The notes below the pieces were generated by a model. The model was not told the origin of the DNA, did no database searches, and saw only the letters and a list, made by a program, of their open reading frames with translations. A stretch of 64,000 nt of DNA from the NCBI GenBank assembly GCA_963746255.1, contig CAVVAJ010000007.1, forward strand, positions 868,001 through 932,000, given 5' to 3'. Shown here piece after piece: positions 28,687 to 38,083 of the stretch (position 1 is the stretch's first letter; every line of letters begins with the position of its first letter). Both the position numbers and the translations under genes were made by a program. This DNA comes from DAOVXM01 sp963746255. GTDB taxonomy: Bacteria; Chloroflexota; Anaerolineae; Anaerolineales; UBA4823.

Positions 28687-29153
28687 ATTTGTGGATTTAA
28701 TGCTCTGAGCCATATTCGTCTACAATGCACATCCTTCCCTTCCCGTCCAAAGAAATGAGGGATGCAGCGAACTTTGCTTGCATCTCTGGAACAAGAACCA
28801 TCACCTGAAACTCAATGCCGGGGCTGATAATCTGTAAGAGATAGGTTGTTTCTATTCGAATGCCCCTGCGCAGGCCTCAATTGCCTCGAGGACCTGCCCA
28901 TATTTCACTTTTGTCTGGTTGGGGTTGTGAGTTGCGTAGAGTGACACCCTCCGTCTGGAATGTCTGGGAATGCTTCCGAAAACCTATTTTAAGTCAACCC
29001 GGCAGCTGCGCGTTGCTTGACAAGTACACAGCTATCGGTTATTGTTAGTCCCGTTCTACTAACTACCCAGCAGTCGTTGCCGCTGTTACCTTTGAGCCCC
29101 GCTCGATTCCCCTGACATCCGCTTGACTTCTGAACAAAAGGAAAATTATTTTT
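28687..29153. other. intergenic region before the helicase gene
   Basis: About 470 bases without a supportable gene. One 62-codon open frame at 28860 has no family likeness and no ribosome site. AAAGGA at about 29139 is the only plausible ribosome site for the helicase. A long 5' leader is common for cold-inducible DEAD-box genes, but I see no defined RNA structure. Confidence 0.45.
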
Positions 29154-30371
29154 ATGAACTTCAACCAGTTCAATCTTGATTCCCGTTTAAACACCGGGAT
29201 TAACCATGCAGGTTATCGCGAACCGACCCCGATCCAGGCATCGGCTATCCCCCTCGCCCTGGCCGGGTATGACCTGATCGGCACTGCCCAAACAGGCACT
29301 GGCAAGACGGCAGCCTTTGTCCTGCCTATCTTACACAAACTGCTTACCGGTCCCCGCAAACGAACGCGGGCATTGATCATTACCCCCACCCGCGAGTTGG
29401 CTGAGCAAATCCATCAAGCCATCTACAGCTTGAGCCGTGGGACAAACATACGCAGCGTTGCCATATACGGTGGAGTAGGGGCTCCAGCCCAAATTGAGGC
29501 GCTGAACCGCGGCGTGGAAATTATAGTGGCCTGCCCAGGGCGGCTGCTGGATCATATCCACAACAAACATGCCAATCTGAGGCAGTTGGAAGTATTGGTC
29601 TTAGATGAGGCCGATCGGATGCTGGATATGGGTTTCTTGCCTGATATTAAACGCATCCTCCAGCATGTGCCCGTGCGGCGGCAGACCATGTTATTTTCAG
29701 CTACTTTCCCCGAGGAGATTGAGCGCCTTGCAGCCCAGACCCTGCACAGACCTAAACGGGTCGCCATTGGGCTTGCCCTTCCCGCTCACACAGTTTCCCA
29801 TACCCTTTATCCGGTACCGCAGCACCTGAAAAAGGGGCTGTTGATCAAATTGCTCAAACAGACGGATACCGATTCGGTGTTGATCTTCACCCGCACAAAA
29901 CACCGTGCCCAACGGTTGGCAAAACAAATCGCGCAAACCGGTTATAGGGTGACTAGTTTACACGGTGACCGCACCCAAGGTCAGCGCACCTCGGCCCTTA
30001 AAGGATTCAAACAAGGCACGTACCAGATCATGGTGGCGACGGACATTGCGGCGCGCGGTCTGGATATTGATGGTATTTCACACGTGATCAATTACGATAT
30101 GCCGGATACTGCCGATGCTTACATTCACCGGATCGGGCGCACCGGGAGGGCCAAGCGAACGGGGAAAGCCTTTACCTTGTTCACACCTGACGACCGCGCA
30201 GTGGTACAACAGATAGAGAAGATCATGCAGCAAAAGCTGCCGCAGCAAACGCTGCCAGATTTTGCTTACGATGTACCTAAGCCGGAATACACGCAGACTG
30301 CCCGGAAACCAAATCCGCGTAATAACCGGACATCGCCTTCTCGGCCAAAACAATGGGCACGCCAGAGGTGA
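29154..30371 (+). CDS. rhlE: DEAD-box RNA helicase (RhlE-like)
   Basis: A 405-residue ATP-dependent RNA helicase with every core motif. These are the Q motif (GYREPTPIQASAIP), I (AQTGTGKT), Ia (PTRELAEQI), II (DEADRMLDMGF), III (SATFP), IV (VLIFTRTKHRA), V (ATDIAARGLDI) and VI (YIHRIGRTGRA). The C-terminal tail is short and basic (RKPNPRNNRTSPSRPKQ), as in RhlE, and likely binds RNA. It probably acts in ribosome assembly or RNA turnover. It is a single-gene unit. Confidence 0.95.
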   Translation: MNFNQFNLDSRLNTGINHAGYREPTPIQASAIPLALAGYDLIGTAQTGTGKTAAFVLPILHKLLTGPRKRTRALIITPTRELAEQIHQAIYSLSRGTNIRSVAIYGGVGAPAQIEALNRGVEIIVACPGRLLDHIHNKHANLRQLEVLVLDEADRMLDMGFLPDIKRILQHVPVRRQTMLFSATFPEEIERLAAQTLHRPKRVAIGLALPAHTVSHTLYPVPQHLKKGLLIKLLKQTDTDSVLIFTRTKHRAQRLAKQIAQTGYRVTSLHGDRTQGQRTSALKGFKQGTYQIMVATDIAARGLDIDGISHVINYDMPDTADAYIHRIGRTGRAKRTGKAFTLFTPDDRAVVQQIEKIMQQKLPQQTLPDFAYDVPKPEYTQTARKPNPRNNRTSPSRPKQWARQR

Positions 30372-30642
30372 CCGGTTACCCTACTTTTATCAAGTAATAG
30401 TATGTAGCGTGCTAGAGAGCGATTTCGTATGGAGTTGCTTTCTCAGTACAAATACGTCAACAGCCTGGGCAGAGACTGCCTGCCCCCACTTTGTAATCAC
30501 GGGTTTGTGGTCTTTGCAGCGTTCGACTCAGATCAAGACGACCTCAACCTCCCACAGCGCCTTAGCTTCCGCGTACCTCACGCCAAAAGCCCTGACATCC
30601 CCATACCGAGGGTTTCACCGAGTAAATTGCTCTAGGGGACCA

Positions 30643-31902
30643 CTACTCAAACCGGAAACGCCAAACGGCGATCATGGTGAATACAAAGCCCATAGCCAGT
30701 AAAATCCCTATCTGGGGCAAGATTTGAACCAGGCCGGCATTTTCTGCCATCACGCTGTAATAACCTTCAAGGGCATGGGCGTGCGGGGCGAATTTTGATA
30801 GGATGCCCATAAAACCCTCCGCACGGAACATGGGCGGCCACGTAGGAAACGCACCCCCGATACCTGCCAGCACAAAAGCTAAAATCATGCCGAGATTGTC
30901 AGCCTGTTTGGATGATTTTGCCAGGGCAGCAACCATCATTCCCAGCGCGACGGCAACAAAAGCCACCGCGATCGTTATAGCTACCAGGGCAACCGGGGAT
31001 TGACCAAGCTTGATGTCAAAGATGACATATCCGACAGTGAACAAGATCACAACCTGCAGGCAAGCCAGCAATCCATAAGCCAACATCTTCCCGACGATAA
31101 TTGTCCAGCGCTGCATCGGCGCGGCTAACAAGCGGCGTAGGGTGCCTACCTCGCGCTCGTGCAGCAGGGAAGAGCTAACCGTGCCGACGATGAAGAAAAT
31201 GAACATCACGGTAAAGGCGGGAAATAAGAAGGTCAGGAATAGAGTGATCCCGCCTTCAACCACGGCGCCTTCCAGGTTCTCACTGATCACCGAGATCGCC
31301 GGGTTGCGGCGCAGTTCATTCAATTGAGTCATAATCACACCCAGATTCTGGGCTTCTATAGCGCGCAGTTCTTCAGGGCTCGCCTCGACGAGCAATCCAG
31401 ATTCTTCCATGATCGTACGGACGCCGTACTGCACCTCGCCCCATATGGTCACCTCGGCGACTACCTGGTTCATAATCCCCGTGACGATACTTGCGCTCTC
31501 AGGCTCGGCTGGATCGACGATCACCTCAATGGATGTAGGTGTGTATGCGTCAATTTTTTCAGAGAAATCGATTGGGATGATGATCGCCGCTGCAGTATCA
31601 CCTTTTACGACTTGTTGTTCCGCATCCGCGACACTGTCGAGAACGTTCACATTTAGTTCATCGATACTTAGGATCGATTTTTCTACTTCCTCCCCAAACC
31701 CACCCGGATCTTCGTTCACTAGGCTGACTTCTAATAAAATATCTGGGTTCTCCTCGCCCGAGCTCACCATCAGGTTGATACCGGCGAAAAGCGAGCCTAG
31801 CAAGAGCGGTAGGAGAATGAGTATCGCTAGAGTGCCACGATCATTTAGGATCAACCGAATCTCTTTTTCCGCGATGGAAAGTGTGTAATAAATTGCTTTC
31901 AT
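30643..31902 (-). CDS. ABC-2 type exporter permease (second permease of operon)
   Basis: This 419-residue membrane protein has an N-terminal helix (TLAILILLPLLLGSLFAGIN), a large extracytoplasmic domain (residues 45-210) and five C-terminal helices, the ABC2_membrane_3 layout. LLHEREVGTLRRLLAAPMQR is the conserved coupling segment. ATG 31902 is chosen because GGAGG lies six bases upstream, at 31909-31913. It is paralogous to the preceding permease (same RRLLAAPM motif) and they probably form a heterodimer. Confidence 0.9.
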   Translation of the reverse strand: MKAIYYTLSIAEKEIRLILNDRGTLAILILLPLLLGSLFAGINLMVSSGEENPDILLEVSLVNEDPGGFGEEVEKSILSIDELNVNVLDSVADAEQQVVKGDTAAAIIIPIDFSEKIDAYTPTSIEVIVDPAEPESASIVTGIMNQVVAEVTIWGEVQYGVRTIMEESGLLVEASPEELRAIEAQNLGVIMTQLNELRRNPAISVISENLEGAVVEGGITLFLTFLFPAFTVMFIFFIVGTVSSSLLHEREVGTLRRLLAAPMQRWTIIVGKMLAYGLLACLQVVILFTVGYVIFDIKLGQSPVALVAITIAVAFVAVALGMMVAALAKSSKQADNLGMILAFVLAGIGGAFPTWPPMFRAEGFMGILSKFAPHAHALEGYYSVMAENAGLVQILPQIGILLAMGFVFTMIAVWRFRFE

Positions 31903-31993
31903 ATTTATCCTCCTGATGTTTACCATCAGTCCAGGGAAAAATATCCTTGATTTTCAATTGCTCGTAATTGGTACAGTCAGTGTTTCAGGGCGA

Positions 31994-33235
31994 TTAATCG
32001 AAGTCAAATCGCCATAGACCTATCAAAAAGAAGATGAATGTGAAACCCAGTAGAACAGTGATCTCTAGTACCACGTCGGCTAATCCGAGCCCGCGCAGCA
32101 TCAAGCTGCTCAAGGCACGGTTTGCCCAGTATTGGGGAACAAATTTGACCACCGGACCAAGGAAATTATCAAGGATGAATATTGGGATGAAGGCGCCTCC
32201 CAGGATACCCAAGCCCCAAACCAATAAGCTGCTCAAGCCGCCAATCTGGCTTTCTGTGCGGGCGATGGCTGCCAGGAGAATGCCAAGCGCAGTGGAGCAT
32301 AAACAAATGATCAAGCAAACCAGTATCACGGCCAACGGATTCTTTCCAAGGCTGGCTGATGATAACCCGAGAAGTTTCAGACCGAAGACTCCAAAGGCAA
32401 AGATGACGGTGAATTGGATCATCCCGATGATAATATTTGGCAGCATCTTCCCTGTTAACAATGAGGCTTTGCTCATTGGGGCAGCCAGCAACCGGCGGAA
32501 TGAGCCGACCTTCTTTTCATCGTAGATCGACCGCGCGGTCACCTGGGCGGTTGCGAAGACGAATAAGACGGCGATGCCCGAAATTGCCACCAGGCTCAGG
32601 TCGGGCATCTCTTCACGCTCACCTTCTTCGCTAGGGATAGTTTGGATGACCTCGATCAACTGCTGTGTCTGAGCGCGTTCAAATTGACTGCGGGCTTGTG
32701 CCAATGCACGTTCGGTTGTGAAGACCTGGTATTCCTCCGGAGCATTTGCTTGCATATCACCCATCTGCTCCAAGCTGGCTAGAATCTGCCTCTCTAAAGC
32801 CAATTCGCTGGCTACACCTACCACGACCAGGCGCACGGCCTCAGTCTCCTGCATATCAGCATCAGGATGGCTGACGAGCTTTAATTCCACGGTATTACCT
32901 TCCATGGTACCGCTCGTGAAATCTGCTGGGATAAGCAGCATACGGTTGATTTCGTTTTCATCGAGCATGGTTTGTGCCTCATCAAGCTCGTAAAACTCAA
33001 TCCGCACACCCCCTGCTGCATCGAGTCCAGCAAGCAGAGCCTGGGCAGCCTCCCCACCATCAAGATCCACTACTGCAAGCGCTAGGCGGGTGTCTTCTTC
33101 ACCCTGGCCGATCGCTCCTAACGCTCCACTGAGGACGACTATAAAAAGCAATGGCAGCAGGAAGATCTGGACTATTTCTCCCCGATCTCTGATCAAGATT
33201 TGCAGGTCTTTAAGTGCAATACTTAATGATTTCAT
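31994..33235 (-). CDS. ABC-2 type exporter permease (first permease of operon)
   Basis: A 413-residue permease with the same topology as its neighbour: an N-terminal helix, an exported domain of about 170 residues with coiled-coil-forming Glu/Gln-rich stretches (ALAQARSQFERAQTQQ), then five or six helices. KKVGSFRRLLAAPMSKASL is the coupling motif. It begins six bases after the ATPase stop codon, so it is cotranscribed with it. Confidence 0.9.
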   Translation of the reverse strand: MKSLSIALKDLQILIRDRGEIVQIFLLPLLFIVVLSGALGAIGQGEEDTRLALAVVDLDGGEAAQALLAGLDAAGGVRIEFYELDEAQTMLDENEINRMLLIPADFTSGTMEGNTVELKLVSHPDADMQETEAVRLVVVGVASELALERQILASLEQMGDMQANAPEEYQVFTTERALAQARSQFERAQTQQLIEVIQTIPSEEGEREEMPDLSLVAISGIAVLFVFATAQVTARSIYDEKKVGSFRRLLAAPMSKASLLTGKMLPNIIIGMIQFTVIFAFGVFGLKLLGLSSASLGKNPLAVILVCLIICLCSTALGILLAAIARTESQIGGLSSLLVWGLGILGGAFIPIFILDNFLGPVVKFVPQYWANRALSSLMLRGLGLADVVLEITVLLGFTFIFFLIGLWRFDFD

Positions 33236-33241
33236 CTCGGC

Positions 33242-34249
33242 TCACTCCCTTAGCTTCTTCCCCGTCAGATGCAGGAAAACGCTTTCCAAATTAGGTTCCA
33301 GGATCTCGAGAGCAGTGAGCGGGAGATCTTGTTCGTTTAGGAATGAGATCACGTTGATAACGGCCTGTTGGCTGTTTTCAGCAACAATCTTGACTACTGG
33401 GTTTTGCGAAACCTGTTCTACCTCAGCCTTCGGTTCTTCCCCTTCGGCGGGGGGAGGATTAACTGGCTGCGGTACGAGGCTCGCTCCTTCTACAGCGGGA
33501 AGCTGGGCGAGCTGCTGGAGGAGCGCATCGTCCACTCGCTCTAAACCTACGTAGATTACCCCGCCACCCAGCATAGCGATCAGGTTTTTCACCGTTTCCA
33601 TGGCGATGATTTTTCCTTCATCGATAATTGCCACCCGGTTGCAGAGCAGTTCAACCTCTTCCATGTAATGGCTGGTGTAAACAACGCTCATGCCTCGCTC
33701 CCGGTTGAGCCGCAACACGCTTTCAAAAATGTGGTTGCGGCTTTGGGGATCGACTCCCACGGTCGGTTCGTCGAGGAAGAACAGCCGCGGTTGGTGAACC
33801 AGGCCTGCGGCGATATTAACCCGGCGCTTCATCCCGCCGGAGTACTTATCGACAGTCTCGTCAGCCCGGTCAGTCAGGGCAACAATACGCAGCACGTCCT
33901 CCACGCGTTCTTTTAACTCCTTGCCGCGCAACCCATAGATACGTCCGAAAAAGTTTAAGTTCACCCGGGCGCTCAGCGTGGGATAAAGTGCCAGGTCTTG
34001 TGGGACCAGACCGTTGATCTCTTTCACCTTGTTAAGATCGGTGTGCAGGTCGTAGCCGCCGATGCGGGCGGAACCAGAGCTAGGCGGGATAACGCCTGTC
34101 AGCATGGAGATCGTTTGGGTCTTGCCAGCACCGTTTGGGCCAAGTAAGCCGAATATCTCCCCCTCTTCGACCGAAAAGCTGATCCCTTTGACGGCTTCAA
34201 AGTCGCCGTATCTTTTTACCAGATTTTCTACTTCAAGGATGGGTGTCAT
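33242..34249 (-). CDS. ABC-2 exporter ATP-binding protein
   Basis: A 335-residue ATPase of the drug/antibiotic-exporter (DrrA-like) group: Walker A GPNGAGKTQ, Q-loop LVPQDLALYPTL, signature YSGGMKRRVNIA, Walker B LFFLDEPTVGVDP and the His switch YTSHYMEE. The C-terminal 100 residues carry a Pro/Glu-rich linker (QPVNPPPAEGEEP) inside a DUF4162-like domain, an insertion I have not seen described. It energises the two downstream permeases; substrate unknown. Confidence 0.93.
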   Translation of the reverse strand: MTPILEVENLVKRYGDFEAVKGISFSVEEGEIFGLLGPNGAGKTQTISMLTGVIPPSSGSARIGGYDLHTDLNKVKEINGLVPQDLALYPTLSARVNLNFFGRIYGLRGKELKERVEDVLRIVALTDRADETVDKYSGGMKRRVNIAAGLVHQPRLFFLDEPTVGVDPQSRNHIFESVLRLNRERGMSVVYTSHYMEEVELLCNRVAIIDEGKIIAMETVKNLIAMLGGGVIYVGLERVDDALLQQLAQLPAVEGASLVPQPVNPPPAEGEEPKAEVEQVSQNPVVKIVAENSQQAVINVISFLNEQDLPLTALEILEPNLESVFLHLTGKKLRE

Positions 34250-34863
34250 ACGGAGCTCCTTTTATCTTTTTTCTGTGATTAGATTTAGAACGTATGCTTT
34301 TAAGTATTTCATGTCACATACTATCTTGGATAATCTAACAATCTCTGCCAGCACGCGCGGGACGAACAGACAGTGAATACGATTATAAATGTAACAAAAT
34401 AAATAAAACCAGTCATCTATCGAATGATAGATTAGGGGGGTTTATTTTTATCCTTAGCCTTTTCGCGATAATTGACCGGTAAAAGAATATTGTATTAACG
34501 ATCTATGTATGCAGAAGCACCCAGGCACTGGATCATGTATGGAAAGCCTGGGAATTATAAGAAGTGCGCGCTCCCTGCTAGTATGGATAGGCTTCTGGAA
34601 AATGGCATTTTACCTTTCAGAAAAGACTGTCATTATACTCAAAAAAAAAAAAGAAATCAATAGCAAAATACTAAGCCGGTGGATATTAGGCGGTACTGAA
34701 GCCTTTGAAGTGGAAATGACAAAACCGGTAGTTAAATTAATGCAGATAACATTTTCTACAGGATTGATTTAGAGATGTTGAAGGCGAGTGCGATACTTAT
34801 AGGTTCCAGTAGTGAAATAAATTTGTACCTGGAGGAATACTTGAGATATTTACTGGCCTGCAT
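34250..34863. other. intergenic region between exporter and ECF operons
   Basis: About 614 bases, AT-rich. An 87-codon frame at 34509-34772 (+) includes a run of A and has no family likeness; I do not call it. The only clear structure is the palindrome at 34415-34432. Confidence 0.45.
34415..34432. promoter_or_regulatory. perfect palindrome, possible operator of the exporter operon
   Basis: ATCTATC-GAAT-GATAGAT, a perfect 7-bp inverted repeat with a 4-base centre. It lies 166 bases upstream of the ABC exporter ATPase. A poly-G stretch follows on the plus strand, so it could instead be a weak hairpin. Confidence 0.4.
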
Positions 34864-35763
34864 TCAACTGGGAAGGATCCAGGTTGGCACCCAGAAAGTA
34901 CCCAAGTTAAGTACATAGCGCATGTACAAAGATCCAAGGAACAGCAATATGCTAAAAATGATGATGGCAAAATCATACCAGTGGTAGGTTGTAATCGTGA
35001 CCCATGTTCGCTTTTGCAGGCCGAAGCAGCGCAGATCCATCGCGTTTATCACATCCTCGCCAGTGAGAATAGAGCCCATCGTGATCGGCACGATCAATGG
35101 TGCGATACGGCGGATTTGTCGGATCAATCCGCCTTCCACCCTTTCAATCTCGTAGCCGCGCGCTTTTTGGGCATCAAGTGTAGTGATGAAATCGCGCGCC
35201 AAGGTGGGGACATAGCGGAATGCCAGATCCATCGAATAAGCGAAGCGGTCTGGTAATCCCAGGCCATGGAAGGTGAACCCGTACAGGCGCGGATCCATCG
35301 AGTAGGGGATAATCAGGAACACGGATGATATCGATAGGATGCGCACGATTTGCGCTAGTGCGAACCACACCCGTTCGATCGTTAATGTGAAGTTGATTGT
35401 CCAACCCGTGATCGGCAGAACCAGAGTGAACCCCCAGATCGGATGTTGCCCTTCCTTGGCAACGATCCCCGAAGTGCCTCCGCCGGTGATGAGGACATTT
35501 ACCACTACCATACTAAACAATATGAGCAGGATAAATAGCCATCCCCGGCGTGTCTCGCGCAAGGTTGTACGGGCGGATAAATACCAGCTCAAGGCTAGCA
35601 CAAAGAAGAATAACAACACACGCAAGTCCCAGAACAGTGTGATCGAAAATAAGAATAGTATGGAGAAGATCCACCGTGCCCGCGGGTCGATCTTCTCCAT
35701 AAGACTATTTCGTTTGCGAAAACTCCAGGTAACCAGCATTGGTTTTCTTTGGCAGCTTCCCAC
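34864..35763 (-). CDS. ecfT: ECF transporter T component
   Basis: This membrane protein (299 residues from the GTG at 35763) links the ECF ATPases to the substrate-binding S component. It has five or six helices and both signature loops: DAQKARGYEIE (the first A-R-G motif) and NAMDLRCFG (the second). Later starts at 35739 or 35700 (MEKIDPRARWIFS, the usual EcfT opening) are equally plausible and would remove a poorly conserved N-terminal extension. It is the last gene of the SAM hydrolase-ECF run. Confidence 0.9.
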   Translation of the reverse strand: MGSCQRKPMLVTWSFRKRNSLMEKIDPRARWIFSILFLFSITLFWDLRVLLFFFVLALSWYLSARTTLRETRRGWLFILLILFSMVVVNVLITGGGTSGIVAKEGQHPIWGFTLVLPITGWTINFTLTIERVWFALAQIVRILSISSVFLIIPYSMDPRLYGFTFHGLGLPDRFAYSMDLAFRYVPTLARDFITTLDAQKARGYEIERVEGGLIRQIRRIAPLIVPITMGSILTGEDVINAMDLRCFGLQKRTWVTITTYHWYDFAIIIFSILLFLGSLYMRYVLNLGTFWVPTWILPS

Positions 35764-35801
35764 TTACCTTTAGTGATGGAGGCTGCCGCTTGCGCAGGAT
35801 A

Positions 35802-36353
35802 TTAACGTCCAGACCTAGATCGCATTGCGCCGAATGCCACCATCAAGATAGGAGTCAGGATCAATCCCCAGACCAGGTTGGTGAGCGCTGCCGGTACGAA
35901 GTTGAACAGGATTGCGGTATTCAGGTCCGCGCCGGAGACCCACATTTCAGACAGACTTGCCAAGCCCATGCCGACAACTATACCGACGATGACCATGACC
36001 TCAGCCTTTAGGATATCGCCGCCGCTTTTGTAATCGGTCATCTGGTTTGCGACCAACCCGGTGAAAAAGCCCATCAGACCTGTGCCAATAGCCCACCATG
36101 GCCAGAAGCCGTAGCCGGAGATCAAGTCGCCGATTATTGTTCCCAGGAAACCAGTGATAAAGCCTACCCATGGGCCGTATGCAACCCCAAAGAACATCGG
36201 TATTACGACGGCCGGACGTATGGATACGTTAGCGGCCCCAGGAATCTGGAGAAGATTTGTAGCCCAGGACAGTACGCCGTACAAGGCAGCACCGATACCT
36301 GAGTACACGACTTCAGGTGTGCCGAATGCCCATAAAGATTTCTTTTCTTCCAT
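35802..36353 (-). CDS. ECF transporter S component (vitamin/precursor binding)
   Basis: A 183-residue membrane protein with six helices and the S-component features: an N-terminal YSGIGAALYGVLSWATN helix, IRPAVVIPMFFGVAYGPWVG and GFLGTIIGDLISG. These resemble the riboflavin/HMP/YkoE-like group, but the ligand cannot be named. ATG 36353 is chosen because AGGAGAG precedes it at good spacing. Context (two SAM hydrolases) suggests a substrate related to nucleosides, methionine or thiamin-type precursors. Confidence 0.86.
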   Translation of the reverse strand: MEEKKSLWAFGTPEVVYSGIGAALYGVLSWATNLLQIPGAANVSIRPAVVIPMFFGVAYGPWVGFITGFLGTIIGDLISGYGFWPWWAIGTGLMGFFTGLVANQMTDYKSGGDILKAEVMVIVGIVVGMGLASLSEMWVSGADLNTAILFNFVPAALTNLVWGLILTPILMVAFGAMRSRSGR

Positions 36354-36465
36354 TTTTGACTCTCCTATACACAAAGTAGAATTGGATGCGGTAATCTAAA
36401 CGGTTTTTTCAACTATGAGTATCTTCCCTTGGTTACCTCCTTTATTAGGATACATGGACCGGAGT

Positions 36466-38082
36466 TTACTGCCGGATTGTGTATGCTAGCTCCTCTGTGC
36501 GCATGAATCGACCGGTTTGAGGAAACAATTCCAGGTTGAGTTTGAGTAGCGAAGTAGGTAATACCCGGCAGCTGCGTAATAATCCCTCGTCTTTCATCAC
36601 TTCTTCTGATTGGCCATCGGCTGCGATGCCCCCATCATGCATCAGCAAGATACGGTTAGCGTAAATCACCGCCAGATCGACATCGTGGGTGATAAATAAA
36701 ACTGCGTCAAAGCCCGGCATTTGCAGGATGGCATCCATAAAAGACAAGTAGTTCCAATAATCTTGCCCAGCGGTGGGTTCGTCCATCATCAGGATGCGCG
36801 AGCGCATCGCTAAAATAGAGGCAATGCTGACCCGTTTCTGTTGTCCGAAAGATAGTGCTAGCGGTGGAGTATTTAGTTCCGATTCCATGTGGACGGCGTG
36901 CACAGCCCAGTCGACATTTTCTTGAATTTGTTCACCTGAGTAGCGTAGGTTACGAGGTCCAAAAGCCAATTCCTCTTCAACAGTGGGCGCAAAGAGCATC
37001 TGGGTTGGGCTTTGGAACACATAGCCAACGGTATGGGCCGCTTGCGCAACAGTCATCTGGTTGGTTTCTCGCCCCTCGAGCAGTACTCTCCCACTGGTCG
37101 GCTTAAGTAACCCCAACGCGTGTTTGACAAGGGTTGTCTTCCCCGCGCCGTTTGGACCCAAGATGGCGATCACGTCGCCCTGATGGACAGCGATGTTTAC
37201 CTCGTGCAGCACCTCGGGTGAATCTTGGCTGTAGCGAAAGTTAACGTCCTCAAAGATAACCAAATCTTTCTCTTTTCTTTCAGGTAGTGCAGATTTAAAA
37301 ACCACCAGCTCCGCGTCAGCCGCTCGTTCAAGTACCACCGGGGCCGGCAGTTTGATGTGGCGGTAGTCCACCACTTGCATGAGACCCTCAACATCACCCT
37401 CATAGACTATTTCACCCTCTTCCATATAGAGCACCTTATCAGGGTGTATCGATAGCACATCCTCAACGCGATGCTCGACAATTAGGACCGCGATACCATC
37501 ATCCGCAAGCATCCGAAATAGTTGCAGTGCCTCTTGCGCGGAAGCCGGATCGAGGCTGGCCAGAGGTTCATCCAGTAAGAGGATCTTTGGCTCCATCACC
37601 AGGACGCCTGACAAAGCTATTTTTTGCTTCTCTCCACCCGATGTGGAGAAAGTCTCCCGGTCTTTGAGATCTTCAATCCCAAGGAAACGCAAAGTATTAT
37701 CTGCGCGTTCCAAGATGGATTCACGCGGAATAGCCAGGTTCTCCAAGCCAAAAGCCACTTCGTTTAGGACATGGCTGCCGACGATCTGGCGTTCAGGGTC
37801 TTGGAGCAAAGTGCCCACTGCCTGGGAGAGTTCTGGCATGCTCATCTCTTTGACCGGTTGATCAAAAATTCTTATGTCACCGTGTAGCTCGCCGTGGTAA
37901 GTGCGAGGGATCAGACCGTTTATGCAGCGCATCAACGTGGTTTTGCCGCAGCCGCTAGCACCTGCTAGCAATACCACCTCACCAGGGGAGATGCTCAAGG
38001 AGATATCCTTAAGCGCCAACTCCTCCCGGCTTCGATAACGAAAAAATAAGTTCTCAACGACAAGCGGCAATGAATCAGGCAT
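36466..38082 (-). CDS. ecfA: fused ECF transporter ATPase (EcfA-EcfA')
   Basis: This protein of about 538 residues has two complete ABC domains. The first has Walker A GASGCGKTT, signature STSGGEKQKIA and Walker B ILLLDEPLASLDP. The second has Walker A GPNGAGKTT, signature LSFGQQKRVSIAS and Walker B ILMMDEPTAGQDY. It corresponds to the two EcfA subunits joined in one chain, as in YkoD-type systems. ATG 38082 begins one base after the stop of the upstream SAM hydrolase, which implies coupled translation. Confidence 0.93.
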   Translation of the reverse strand: MPDSLPLVVENLFFRYRSREELALKDISLSISPGEVVLLAGASGCGKTTLMRCINGLIPRTYHGELHGDIRIFDQPVKEMSMPELSQAVGTLLQDPERQIVGSHVLNEVAFGLENLAIPRESILERADNTLRFLGIEDLKDRETFSTSGGEKQKIALSGVLVMEPKILLLDEPLASLDPASAQEALQLFRMLADDGIAVLIVEHRVEDVLSIHPDKVLYMEEGEIVYEGDVEGLMQVVDYRHIKLPAPVVLERAADAELVVFKSALPERKEKDLVIFEDVNFRYSQDSPEVLHEVNIAVHQGDVIAILGPNGAGKTTLVKHALGLLKPTSGRVLLEGRETNQMTVAQAAHTVGYVFQSPTQMLFAPTVEEELAFGPRNLRYSGEQIQENVDWAVHAVHMESELNTPPLALSFGQQKRVSIASILAMRSRILMMDEPTAGQDYWNYLSFMDAILQMPGFDAVLFITHDVDLAVIYANRILLMHDGGIAADGQSEEVMKDEGLLRSCRVLPTSLLKLNLELFPQTGRFMRTEELAYTIRQ

Positions 38083-38083
38083 T

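Noticed and set aside
28860..29048. 62-codon open frame before the helicase
   Set aside because: No ribosome site and unusual composition; no likeness to any family.
30467..30485. GGGCAG/CTGCCC hairpin after the helicase gene
   Set aside because: No T-run and a short stem about 100 bases past the stop; too weak to call a terminator.
34509..34772. 87-codon open frame on the plus strand
   Set aside because: Contains a long A run, lacks a ribosome site, has no family-like pattern and low-complexity Lys stretch; more likely chance.
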